Positions 22,621-34,611 of a DNA stretch of 64,000 bases are shown one piece after another. A model generated the notes under the pieces. The model did not search any database. It saw only the letters and a program-made list of their open reading frames with translations, and was not told the DNA's origin. The stretch's first letter is position 1; every line of letters begins with the position of its first letter. Source of the stretch: Cinnamomum chago. Lineage: Eukaryota; Streptophyta; Magnoliopsida; Laurales; Lauraceae. Position numbers and translations under genes: made by a program. The stretch is from NCBI GenBank assembly GCA_038049695.1, contig CP142452.1:70809501-70873500 (forward strand). The letters run 5' to 3'.

Positions 22621-25116
22621 TGTCATGACCTGGGCCAGAATTACATTAACCCTGAGCCGTGAGCTCATACTTACTCCCATAAACTCCGAATTAACCGAAG
22701 TTTAATCGGAATCCACAAGGGATATCATTCTCAATAAACCTGTCAAATACACAATTTTTTTACGGAAATATCTATAATTGACAATATCAATTTACGAATT
22801 TACATGTATACAAAAATAAAGTCCTTATACATGTATCATTTGCATCATAGTTCGTCAATCGGTGCATATCCAACACCATACAATAACAATTACTTACATT
22901 CCAAAAATGAATGTACAAAATGACAATTCAAAACGTTTCTCAAAATGTTATAGTTCTTTTTCGCACTCGAATACCCATATCAAATGGTATTCTGTCCATT
23001 CCATTCGATTAGTCCTCCTGTAGGAACCGGAGCGGTCTCCTCCGCTGGCGCCGGGGTGCAGCTGCACCAGTAGGGGCAATCGGGCCTGTAATGCTATCAA
23101 TAACACTAGTTAACACGACAGTTCAACAATGTATAAACAGATCTAGTAACAGCACATGTTAATACATATACTGAATTCATTCAATCTATTTAATAACAAT
23201 TCCAATTCTAAACAAGTCTAGATAATTTCTACAATGACAATGTACGAGATGGTCACTACCATAACTTTCATTCATTCGTTTCATTTCATTTAATTTACCA
23301 TCTTCCCTAAAAGGAATGATTTATCTTCCAAACGGAAGGCATCAATCAATACCCATTGATATGATCGGAATATGTGAGACTTACTAGTGTTCGGGCCAGG
23401 GACAACTAGCATCACCACGGAGCTCCGGAACGCCCCAAATTCATCTGCTGCAGCAGGATTAATCATTTACTCATTGTTACCTTTAGTAACTATTCATTAT
23501 TCAGTGTCATATTTAGTGATCATTCATCAATATAGTGTGAGTTCAATGTCAATTCAGTGTGGCTCAATAATGATCTTAATAAACCACTATGTAATGCCCT
23601 CTAAAACAATCATCTAAACCAAACAAATGAGTGAAACGTTCGTTATCAATGCACGTGTTACTGTAGATGACATTACTTTAATTAGATTGTGCATTAGATA
23701 ACCTTAGCTAAAACTTATGAAGGTTTAGATATCACTAATATTAGCCTCAATGACTAGACTTTCCATTTAGATCAGTAACAATTTACCTCACGACTCGTCT
23801 TAACTATATGAGGAGTATCTATGATCACATAAGCGATCTTAGTCCATGAAAAATTCAAAAATCACTGGGTCCGATCGATTGGCCAAATTTTCACTCACTA
23901 TGAATAATTTGGTCAGGTTCGGTTACCTCGACGGCTACCTGGCGGTTAGCCGAAACCTTGTTGGCGGCTAGCCGAACCAGGTTCGATTAGCTCACGGTCA
24001 GCTTTCCAGAAGCTCGTTTTCTGATGCATTTCTGACTCAATTTCGGTCAGCTCAGCGGTTACCTTTCGGCTAGCCGAAATTCCAATTTCGGCTAACCGAT
24101 ATTCAGCGGTTAGCTGGCGGTCAGCTTTCCAAAGGCTGACCAAACTGGGGATTTCTGACGGTTAGCCCCACGGTTAGCCTTACGCCTAGCCGAAATTTAC
24201 CCAAAAGCTCATTTTCGAGTTTCAGAAGTTCTGAACAAAATCCATATTTTTGAACTCCTTGAGTTCATACAAGTTTAATAAAATCATAAATCACTAGAAA
24301 TGTATATACTTGCCTCTCTTGAAGTTTAGTTAACTCAAAGCCCTTTGCTTAGCTTGCTTTTGAGATGAAAACCCTCAATGAAACCCTAAATTCCAAGAAA
24401 ACATGAAATACACAAATCTATGAGTTATTTGTGCTACACACTACTTCTATCTACTCAATAGAACTTGTAAATCCTAAGATAAGACCAACTACTTACTGTG
24501 GCTCCAAGCAAAGAGATTTTGAGTTATCTTTCAAGCTCTAAATCTTCAAAAATGGAGGAAATAACTTGAAGAAGAAGATTCAGTAGTTCTACTCCACTCT
24601 CAAACACTTGGCAACTCTTCTAATCTTCACACTAGATTAGAAGGAAAATGGAAGGAGAAGAAAAGAAAGGGTGTCTAGGGTTTTGTTGAAGTGAAAATGA
24701 ATGAAGGGTCCATTTCATTCTAATATAAGGACACTTCACACAAAACCCCCCTCCTATTAATCTTTATTATATCTTGAGTCAAATGAAACCTCATTTGATC
24801 CATTTGAGGTCAAATGGAGTCGCGTCTATTATGAAAGTCAAAGTACTATTTGAGATACACACGTTGGTATTCAGAATTTCCGTATTCGACGAAATACGCA
24901 AAAACCCGTATTTACGAAAAGTCTTTAATCTACCTTGTTTGAGTCTAAACTCATTTTAACCAACTCAATTTCATTTCATTATGCTTAATGCATCATCTGA
25001 GACTAATTTGTCTCTCTTTGGTCATTAACCTTGATTAACTCATTTATCCATGCTTAATTAGCATTAATATCAATTAATTAGCCTTAATCATGATTAGTTT
25101 GGGTCGGGGTGTAACA
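22621..25116. mobile_element. Solo LTR (about 2.5 kb), gypsy-like
   Basis: It starts TGTCATGACC and ends GGGTGTAACA (TG...CA), flanked by the 5-bp duplication CCATC (22616-22620 and 25117-25121). The left palindrome arm near 9716 keeps the uninterrupted sequence with CCATC once. There is no gag or pol reading frame, so a solo LTR of a long-LTR family is the simplest reading. A cluster of GGTTAGC/GGCTAGCCGAA words occupies 23925-24195. No gene is seen inside. Confidence 0.8.
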
Positions 25117-25470
25117 CCATCATCGATTTACCTTGCTATCTTTGTGAGGGAGCACCATTGATCATTGCCAACAAGGATTAATTGCCTCCTTGTTTGTCAT
25201 AATCATTGTGCCCCCCACCCAATCATTGTTTTCTCTTCCTTCTTGACTAAAATGTAGGGACTTCTAATTCTTTTAGACTGTAGATTGGTAAGCATCTTTT
25301 TTAAAGGTTTTTGGTGTTTTTGGCTTTTTATAAGATCTTGGGTTTTCTAAAACAGAAATAGTATTTTTATTTTGAGGAGTGGGGTTGGGACCAAAAGCAT
25401 TAGGGCCCAAATCCTACTCAAAACCCATTAAGCGTGCGCCATACTTATTAATGCTAAAAGTGGGCATTGT
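25117..25470. repeat. Inverted-repeat arm, right outer part
   Basis: Continues the right arm after the solo LTR and is the reverse complement of about 9715-9325, including the A-rich stretch with GATCTTATAAAAAGCC. Its outer end abuts the start of the next palindrome at about 25470. Confidence 0.85.
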
Positions 25471-26235
25471 CATCATCTTCCCTGTAAAGGATTTCATGCC
25501 GCCCAGGATTTTTGAACCAATTGGATAGTGGGCAAACAGGGCCCACTCAGTGTCGGTCTAGTACTACAATGGTCACCCAAGGCCCCACTTTCAGATTGCA
25601 GGCCCAGAGACCATCCAGCTGGAACACACACTCCGATAGCCACTCGTCCCTTGGGTTTGCTTCCATTCGAATGGATTGGACCATCGAATCAACTGTGCAC
25701 CCATTTTTTAATATAAAACCTTATGAACCATGGATAAAAGGGTTAGAATGATCAAACATAAGTAGTAACTAATTTATTTTGTACAAATGAAGGCTCCAAC
25801 AAGATCTTTCATTCCCCCGAGCCTCATTCTTGTGTGGGCCAGTAGATGGGTCCCAAAGGGATGTGCGCATGAAAGTTCAATGTGCACCTCCCACATGAGA
25901 TGACTACTCTAAAAACTATAGACACATGTTTTACAAAAGTTGGAGAGCCGAAGCTAAAATTTGAATCCAACCCAAATTTAGTTACAAAATGCAAGCTCAA
26001 ACCAGATACAAACTCGAACAAGTACAAATCATATATTACCTTTTCCATGTGGGTTCGGGTTTGGCCCATCCCAAGTTAGACCCGTGGATTCGGCAATGGG
26101 CCAGCGATCCGGAAATGGGGCCCTGGGCATCCATTGTAGTACTGGACCCACATGGAGTGGGCCCTTTTTGGCCCATTATTCAATTGGTTCAAAAATTTTG
26201 GGCGTGAAACCCATCCCATGGAAGATGTTGACCGG
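25470..26235. mobile_element. Small foldback element, copy 1
   Basis: The ends are inverted repeats of about 140 bp: AATTTTTGAACC-type sequence near 25505 and its complement GGTTCAAAAATTTTGGGC near 26185, with CCCACTC/GAGTGGGCC pairing further in. It is noncoding. The outermost bases and target duplication are not clear, so the superfamily is open. Confidence 0.6.
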
Positions 26236-28734
26236 GCACTGTTCCCTCTTGGTGGAAAATTGCCAATAAGCCCTTCTCTTTATATTAAATTCCATAATAC
26301 ATATCTTGTCATAAAACAAAATAATAAAATAATAATAATCAATTGGGGGTAAAGAGTATACTTGAAAGTATATTAAAAAAAGGAGGCTGAGTTCTACTTT
26401 AAAAAGAAACTTCCTCCTCATCTCCTCCTTTTTCCAGTCCGCGTGGCGAATGCTTTTATATGGAAGAACATTATTCCCCAGTTGCGTGGAAATAGGGGAT
26501 CCGGCTCTTGCTTGCCATGCCCTCATGGCATCTCAATTGTCCTTTGCTGTCTCTCCAAGATTGGATTCGGATTCTTGTTTGGACCAAACAGGTTTGTCAC
26601 ATGGAAAAGAAATTTTTTTTAAGGAGATAGAGGATTTCTTTTAGATGGGATGTGACATCTTACTACATGTGGCGCCCTAAGAAACCTGTTGGGACCAAAC
26701 AAGGGATCCATTTCTCTCCAACATTATAGCGACATACGGTCGTGGAACAAAAATCAACTCACTGCTGTTTTTTTCAAGAAAAATGAAAAAGGAACTTACT
26801 CCTGTTGTATTATACATTCTCAAATTGTAATCCACTATGAGTTATTTCCGTGGTAAGATTTTGATCATATTAATGATTATTACATTATTAATCTTAACAT
26901 AGGAACAGTTCTTATGAGAGTGAAATAGGGCTGCAACGGAATAGCTGGAAGATCTAACTTGCAAAAAATAGGTTTGGAACTAATTAATTTTAGTTTTCCA
27001 TTTATAATCGTGCCTCTGTTAAGAACCCAACTTAAGTTCCGATTAATAACCGGGTCTTATTCTAGGTCCATATAGGTTCCAACATGTGGATTCATGACTT
27101 AGCATATGAGTACTTCGTGTTGCATACTGTAGCTTAAAGTCTATTTTTTTATGACATTTTTATGTTTAATCCTAGAGGTAGTAGACTTTACTTACTAATA
27201 TAATTTGAGTGATATATTTATTTTAGAAAAATAAAAATATATTAGAATTGATTTTGAAACTTGATTTTGATTATTTAGGTGGAACCGGATCCTGATTTAC
27301 CTATCAGAACTAAAACTAACAAAATAAGTTTCGAATCAGAATCGGACCTACAGCCCAAATCGTTCGGGTCCAGATCCAGTATGGTTCCAACTTGGAACTA
27401 TCTTGCTTACAACCGTAGAGTGAAAGTTAAGGATTTCTCATTGAAGTGGAAAACCTACCGGTGATCATGAGTCGGGCTAGCCCTAAGCCCAGCCCACTTT
27501 GAATTGGGCTTGGTCATGTGATTAGGGCCCATTTAATTGTTTCCACTAGTTCAATTAAATTACATGCATTCCTTACATGGGCCAGGGCTGAGTGAGGCTT
27601 AGAGCTTTCTATGACTTAATCCAAGATCAACCTAATCATTAAATGAGCCCTAATCACATAACCATGCCCAGTTCAAAGTGGGTTGGGCTTAGGGCTAGCC
27701 CGACCCATGATCACCCGTAGGTTTTGCACTTCAATGGCAAATCCTTAACTATCACTCTAGGGTTGTAAACAAGATGGTTCCATGTTGGAACCATACTGGA
27801 TCTGGATCCGGACGATTTCAGTTGTAAGTTGAATTCTAATTCGAAACTTGTTTTGTTAGTTCTAGATCTGGTTCTGATAGGTAAATCATGACCCGGTTCT
27901 CCTAGATGACCGAAATTAAGTATCAAATTCACTTCTAATTTATTTTTAGTTTTTAAAAATAATTAATATATCATTCAAATTATATTAGTAGATAAAGTCT
28001 ACTACTTTTAAAATTAAAGAAGTAAAAATGTCATAAAAAAGTAGATTTTAACCTACAGCATGCAACATGATGTACTCATATGCTAGGTCCTAACTCCACA
28101 CGTTGGAACTTATATGGATCCAAAATAAGGCCCGTTTATTAATTAGAACTTAACTTAGGTTCTAAACCGAAGGACAGCTATGAATCGAAATCTAAAATTA
28201 ATTAGTGCGAGACTAGATTCTTTACACGGTGAAACTTCCAGATATTCCATTTGCAGCCCTATTTCACCTCACAGGAATTGTTCCTATGTTAAGATTAATA
28301 ATGTAATAATCATTAATATGATTCAAAATCTTTTACAACAGGAGTGAGTGAGTTCCTTTTTCCTTTTTCTTGAAAAAAGAAGTAGTGAGTTGAGTTTTGT
28401 TCTACGACCTACGTCACTGTAATCTTGGAGATACAGCAAAGGACAATTGAGATGCCATAAAGGCGTGGCAAGCAAGAGCCGGATCCCCTATTTCCAAGCA
28501 ACTGGGGAATAATGTTCTACCATATAAGCATCGTGGACCCCAACATGGAGGAGATGAGGAGGAAGTTGCTTTTTAAAGTACGACTCAGCCTTTTTTCAAT
28601 ATACTTTCAAGCACACCCTTTACCCACAATTGATTATTATTATTTTATTATTTTATTTTATGACAAGATAGGTATTATAAAATTTAATATAAAGAGAGGG
28701 CCCTATTGGCAATTTTTCACCAAGAGGAAACAGT

Positions 28735-29474
28735 GCCCTGTCTTCATCTTCCTGGATGGGTTTCACGCCAAGAATTTTTGAACGAATTGGATAATGGGTC
28801 AAATAGGGGCCACTCCATGTGGGTCCAGTACTACAATGGTCGCCCAGGGCCCCACTTCCGGAACGCTGATCCAAAGTCGAATCCACGGGTCTAAATTGGG
28901 ATGGGCCAAACCCGAATCCACATGGAAAAGGTAATATATGATTTGCACTTGTTCGAGTTTGGATCTGGTTTGAGCTTGCATTTTGTGACTAAATTTGGGT
29001 TGGATTCAAATTTTAGCTTCGGCTCTCCAACTTTTGTAACACATGTGTATATTCTTTTTTAGAGTAGTTATCTCATGTGGGAGGTGCACATTGAACTTTC
29101 ATGCGCACATCTCTTTGGGATCCATCTACTGGCCCACATGGGGATGAGGTTAATTAGGGGGATTGAAAGATCTTGTTGGAGCCCTCATTTGTTCAACATA
29201 AATTAGTTACAACTTATGCTTGATCATCCTAACCCGTTTAGCCACGGCTCATAAGATTTCATCTTAAAAAATGGATGCACAATTAATTCGATGGTCCAAT
29301 CTATTCGAATGGGTGCAAACCCCCCCAAGGGATGAGTGGCTATCAGAGTGCGTGTTCCAGCCGTATGGGCTCTGGGCCAGCGATCCGAAAGTGGGGCCTT
29401 AGTACTAAACCCACATGGAGTGTGCCAACGGTTCAAAAATTCCGGGCGTGAAATCCTTCCAGGGAAGATGATGA
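28735..29474. mobile_element. Small foldback element, copy 2
   Basis: Inverted copy of 25470-26235 in the right arm of the palindrome. Its own termini pair (GAATTTTTGAACG near 28770 with GGTTCAAAAATTCC near 29430). It sits between two promoter-like DUF247 segments in opposite orientation. Confidence 0.6.
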
Positions 29475-29859
29475 CACGCACGGTTCTTAACTTTCACTCT
29501 TTGATGGTTCTGAAATTGCCAATAAAGCCCCTCTCTTTATATTAAATTCAATAATATCCATCTTGTCATAAAATAAAATAATAAAATAATGATAATCAAT
29601 AGGGTGAAAGGTATACTTGGGAAGTACATTAAAACAATACATCTCAACCTTTTTGTAGTCCACGTGGCGAATGCTTATTGGGTGGACTCTTGCTTGCCCT
29701 CCCCTTATCGCATCTCAAGCGTCCTTTGCTGTGTCTCCAAGATTACTTAACAGAGCTCCGTTATCCCATCTTAAAAGTCCTTTGCGATCTCTCCAAGATC
29801 ATTAACATTAACGTAGAGCTCTCTCTGTCTCTCTCACTTGATACTAAACATTCCTTGAG

Positions 29860-31605
29860 ATGGATCAGGAAGAGATAAAAGGAGAAGAGAGAAGTGCTGA
29901 TGAGGCAGGGAAGCATGGGAATGCTGTGGTACTAGACATGGATAAATGGGTTAAACACATGGAAGCGAAACTTGCCTTCAAGTCCAAACATTGCCAGCGC
30001 TCTCATCCGTTCACCATCTGCAAAGTGCCCCGAGCCATCCGCGAGGTCGACAGTGTTGCGCACGACCCTTCGGTTGTCTCCATCGGGCCATATCATCGAG
30101 GAAACAAAAACCTACTCGACATGGAGCAGGTCAAATGGCGCAATCTAAATGCATTCCGTGGTCGAGTAGGTGAAGACTTTAACAAGTACTTGAAGGCGAT
30201 GAAGGAAATAGAGCAACGAGCGCGAGATTGCTACTCAGGCAACATTGATATGGACGCAGACGAATTCATAGAGATGATGTTGCTTGATGGTTTGTTCATG
30301 ATCACGCTCTTCTCGACTCGTTTTAAAATTCTTGAAAAAGAAGAACCCATTTATACCATTTCAGGGATGTTGGGTCGAGTTCCCCACGACATGCTTCTTT
30401 TGGAGAATCGGCTCCCTTTCTTCGTCTTGAAACGCCTTTGGGACCTCACTGGTCAACAGAAGTGGAATCCTCTTTGGAAGAGCGCCTGCGGTTTCCTCCA
30501 TGCCTATACAGCTCTGCGATTTGGGCATGAATGGGACTCTAAGCGTCTTGGAGAAATGTTTGCCGAAGAAAACAAAACAAAACAAAAGGAGAACCGAGAA
30601 ATAATAAATGCAGATTGCGTTCATCATTTGCTGCATTTAGTATACTTGCTCCTCAAACCAACTTCTCTCACCAGTGAAAAATCTACACCTACTACTGGGA
30701 GTAGTTCTGAATCTATGGTACCTACTACTGGGAGTAGTTCTGAATCTATGGAACCTATTGCGAAACTCCCTGCATTCATAAAGAAAATGAAAACCCTTTC
30801 CTTTCTACCTCCCAGATGTCGTGACTGCTTCCCATCTTTATCACGCCAAGAATCTCAATCTATGGAATGTACTGCGAAACTCCCTGCATTCGTAAAGAAA
30901 ATGAAAACCCTTTCGCTTCTACGTCCCAGATGTCACTCGTCCCCATCTCCATCAGGCCAAGAATCTCAATCTACGGAATGTACTGCGAAACTCACTGCAG
31001 TCGTAAAGAACATCCTTCCCTTTCTCTCCCCATCCAAGTCTGAAGACGAAGAACCACTACCACTGAAGGCCATTCCTTCCGCAGTGGAGCTCCACGAGGC
31101 CGGAGTTGTGTTCAAGTGTGTGAAGGCTAAAAGCTTCTTGGACGTTAAATTTGAACAGGGAACGATGAAAATGCCGCGCCTTTCGGTGGAGGATTCCACC
31201 AAACCTCTCCTTCGAAACTTCGTTGCCTATGAGCAGTGCTTCCCAGACCAGGGTGATCACATCACCAGCTACTGCTGCTTCATGGATGATCTGGTGAACA
31301 CGCCGAGAGATGTGGAGATATTAAAAAGATCTGCCGTCATAGAAAATCGGATGGGCAGCGACGAGGAGGTGGCAATCCTCTTCAACGATCTATGCAAGGA
31401 GACCTTTGTATCGGATCTTGTGGACAGTTATCTTGCCGAATCGTTTGAAGATGTTATGAAACATACCCAGAAAACATGGCCCAAATGGCGGGCAAGACTC
31501 ACGCGTGATTATTTCAGCAATCCATGGGCGATTATTTCCTTGATTGCAGCCACTTATGTCATCTTTCTCTCCTCAGTGCAGACATACTACGATGCATTCA
31601 CCTGA
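29860..31605 (+). CDS. DUF247 / UPF0481 family protein, paralogue 2
   Basis: A 581-residue single-exon protein, full length for the family. The N-terminal half is nearly identical to paralogue 1 (FTICKVPRAIREV, VVSIGPYHRG, LLDMEQVKWR). The C-terminal part is also close and ends in one hydrophobic segment beginning NPWAIISLIAATYV. Between about residues 270 and 400 the sequence is unrelated to paralogue 1 and has its own repeats: TTGSSSESM twice, and three diverged units around ECTAKLPAFVKKMKTLS. There are no frameshifts. The start is the first ATG of the frame and matches paralogue 1. The promoter lacks the TATA element seen in copy 1, and a palindrome ends about 385 bp upstream. Role unknown beyond the family. 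Confidence 0.9.
   Translation: MDQEEIKGEERSADEAGKHGNAVVLDMDKWVKHMEAKLAFKSKHCQRSHPFTICKVPRAIREVDSVAHDPSVVSIGPYHRGNKNLLDMEQVKWRNLNAFRGRVGEDFNKYLKAMKEIEQRARDCYSGNIDMDADEFIEMMLLDGLFMITLFSTRFKILEKEEPIYTISGMLGRVPHDMLLLENRLPFFVLKRLWDLTGQQKWNPLWKSACGFLHAYTALRFGHEWDSKRLGEMFAEENKTKQKENREIINADCVHHLLHLVYLLLKPTSLTSEKSTPTTGSSSESMVPTTGSSSESMEPIAKLPAFIKKMKTLSFLPPRCRDCFPSLSRQESQSMECTAKLPAFVKKMKTLSLLRPRCHSSPSPSGQESQSTECTAKLTAVVKNILPFLSPSKSEDEEPLPLKAIPSAVELHEAGVVFKCVKAKSFLDVKFEQGTMKMPRLSVEDSTKPLLRNFVAYEQCFPDQGDHITSYCCFMDDLVNTPRDVEILKRSAVIENRMGSDEEVAILFNDLCKETFVSDLVDSYLAESFEDVMKHTQKTWPKWRARLTRDYFSNPWAIISLIAATYVIFLSSVQTYYDAFT
30667..31020 (+). repeat. In-frame repeats in DUF247 gene 2 central region
   Basis: Two copies of a 36-bp unit coding for a TTGSSSESM motif (about 30690-30760), then about three copies of a unit of roughly 120 bp around ACTGCGAAACTCCCTGC and GTAAAGAA (30760-31020). 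They fill the same position as the unrelated 42-bp repeats of gene 1. Confidence 0.85.
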
Positions 31606-34040
31606 TTTGGCCCACACACTGCTGTGCTAATTTTATCATATTAGCTAGGACTGGTGTTTTCTTCATCTGCAACTTATTTTACTATTTGATCAAGGTACAA
31701 GTAGAACCTATTTAAATAATCTCGTGTTTTTTAGTACCTTCTCTGTAGTTCTTGTCGCAATGATTATATATGTTCATATGTCTAAGTTGTACTTTCTTCT
31801 TAGCTAATTATCAAAGTAAGTTTCCCTTCTCTTCATGTTAATCCGAGTGTTATTGTTGCTTTAGTCATCGACATCTGCTAGTAGTTTCAATTTGTATGTA
31901 GGAGAAGGAAATAATCTTTAAGCCAAAAAAAAAAAGGATGCTTCTTGTAATTTCTTTTTCCAGCAGCCCCTGTTGGGCAATTTTCCCTTGCCATATGTAA
32001 TAAGTTCATTCTTTCAAGGGTTTTACACTGACGATGAGTAGAACCCTGTGTTTATCTCTTCCATCCATCTTCACCTTGTGAGATATGTGATTTCAGTCTG
32101 AGTTATTCTTTGCTAGTTTCCATGGTTAGTGCCTGTTGGGCTCGCCAATCTTGAATTACCAAGCAAGAATTTAACAATGCAACCCATGTAGAAGTCAGCC
32201 AGCTAAATGAAATGAAATCAAATTCTTCGTAAATTGTGGAACCACAAGAACGTCATTCAAGTTAATTTTACCACTAGCACAAACCCTCGTGGTTAGTCTC
32301 TTTTAAATTAAATAAAAGTTAAAAATCTATAAATTAATATAACACACAAATTAAGTAGTAATCAATAAGAAAATATATGGATTAAGTGACATATGTAGCC
32401 CACATGTCCCGGGTCCCATGTTATATTACGTATGCCAGATGCCAAAAGAGAATATAATCTCATTTAATGTAAGAACTCGAACTGTCTCAACAACTAAGAC
32501 TTCTAATATGATCAGTGAAGTGAATGTAGAGCTTTTGGGGAAGAAATCTCCAGTAAGTGTAAATCTTTGAAACTTATTTATTTAATATAGAGTATCCATG
32601 ATTGGATGATAAGAAACTTGGATTTTTGTTTTGAAGATTTGGGTCTTCTTTGTCTGCTCTTTCTCTGCAACTTAAGCAGGTGGAAGAAGTCTCCTTCTTT
32701 TTGCTTGATGTTATCTTAATTTTTTTGCAACCATAACTTCCACTTGATGGTATCTTAGGTCTAAAGCATTTTTAAAATTATGTATCTCAAAATTTATTCA
32801 AAAATAAAAAGAATATGTATAGCTAACTTTCATAAACTACAAATAAAAAATGTATTTAAAATTAAATAAATCAAAATTATTAAAATAAAATGAAATGAAT
32901 AATATATTTTTGATTTTTAAAATTATCTTAAAAATTCATTAAAATGACTAAACTAAGATTACATAACCTATGTCCAATTTTTAAAATAGGTCTCATAAAT
33001 TCAGCTTGCTGGCTCAACTAGCTTTGAGTGATTCTCTAATATATTTATTTAACGTAAATCTAATTGTAGGTTGTTTAAAATTCAAATAATGACCAAAAGA
33101 AAATGTTTTTTTTTTTATAATTTTTTTAGATTGGTCCAAGCCTTTCAAGGATTTATAATGTCAAATAAATTAAATATTGAAGGGGGCTCTACAAAAGAAA
33201 ATTCTCAAGAAAGAACTTAAAAAAAAAAAAAATGAGAGCACATTTAATGGTGCCCACATTTGATGAATCCAAACCTCACATATACCTACCACTTGATGAA
33301 TTGGTACTCATACAAGGTTGATGCTTGTCGATCTGATATAAACCATTAAATTGGAAAAGAAAAAGAAATGACTTCTCACAAAGTTGAAACTTTGAGGCCC
33401 ATAAATGAAGGGCTACTATGGTTTGATTAGAACCATTTTGCATGAGATTCTAGGCCATGATCACGAGATACGTATTGGCTTGAATGGCCATCTTTTTTTC
33501 TTCTTTTTTGAAACTGAATAGCCATCACTTGAAGTCCGGATCCTCTAAGGCTTTAACATCAGAGAAAGTTTTACCTTCTTTGCTAATACAGATTGATAGA
33601 TTAAAGTCAAGAGTTGATGTCCTTGCATCTTCTATATAACCTCTTCTCTGTGATTCTTCCTAATATCAATCATAGAAACATAGTCATTGATTTAGTAAAA
33701 ATTGATGGAACCCTATCAGAAACAAATAAACTTGTATGAGGATAGGAGAAAATAAAAAGAAGTGACCAACCATGAAATAAAAACTTACAAATTCATTATG
33801 CCAATTTTGTGTAACAATGGAGAAAGATATATGCACCAATGAAAGAAAAATCAGAAAAAAGAGAGTGATGAAGAAAGATGTAGATGAAGAAAAGTGAGTG
33901 GAGCAAATTATTTTAAGGATATGGCGTTAGTTTATATAGCTATAATGGTCAAGCCAATAAAAGAGTAGGGATCCGTTATAAGTTGCACATGCGATGAATA
34001 GATTCTTGTGGTGAGGATTTTAATTAAAGGGTGTTAAGTT

Positions 34041-34611
34041 ACGAAAATCATATTAAGTGTGATGGGATGGAGAAAAATGCATGTTAATAATTGTTTCATG
34101 ATTAGTCGGGCCTACAATTATAATGTTAATAAATAGAGTAATTAGCAGGGGGTCAAAATCTATTGTGTGGAGTCAAAATCAATTAGAGATTGATTTCAAT
34201 TAAAATCAATCTTATATATATAAATTATAAATTAATAACACACACATCGTACTGCGCATTTCTTATTTGAAAGTTTATGGAAAATATGTAAATTCATTTC
34301 CATAGTTCATACTAAAGAAGTTGGGCACTGGAATTATAAAAATACCTGTGTAAATAAATGATCACTTTTAACATGCACAGAGGGTTACAAGAATGCATTG
34401 AAATTATAAAACATCTAATGCCCATCCCAAAACAAATGTACCAAAAGAAAACTATCGATCTGGAAGGAGATTACTACCCTACAATTTGAACTGGCACTCT
34501 TAATCCTACTGCATCATCCCCCTAATTTTCTCTACCACAATAAGAAAAAAAATATTTTAAATACTGAAATTGAACCATTTCATATAATAGATTAGAGAAT
34601 TTAGAGGGTTT
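34041..34611. repeat. Direct repeat D1 flanking the nested cluster
   Basis: Matches 62806-63408 in the same orientation with about 90% or higher identity by eye, from GGGATGGAGAAAAATG to AGATTAGAGAATTTA. It is noncoding. It starts almost where the DUF247 duplication ends. Its ends do not look like LTR termini. Confidence 0.85.

Larger units (their letters stand above)
25469..29474. repeat. Large palindrome upstream of DUF247 gene 2
   Basis: Left arm about 25469-27537, spacer of about 100 bp, right arm about 27637-29474. Example pairings: GTGATCAT at 27461 with ATGATCAC at 27708; the AAATTTGGGTTGGATTC region near 28990 with its complement near 25970; the promoter-like piece near 26430-26540 with 28445-28535. 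From outside to centre each arm holds a small foldback element, DUF247 promoter-like DNA, then DUF247 far-upstream DNA. No intact gene lies inside. Confidence 0.9.
27930..34035. repeat. Segmental duplication, copy 2 (DUF247 block)
   Basis: Direct-orientation copy of 1-5448. It is interrupted at about 28425-29475 by the inner side of the palindrome (reversed promoter piece plus foldback element). Downstream noncoding DNA 31606-34035 tracks the copy 1 sequence closely, with small indels and one 570-bp difference. No further gene is seen in 31606-34035. Confidence 0.85.
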
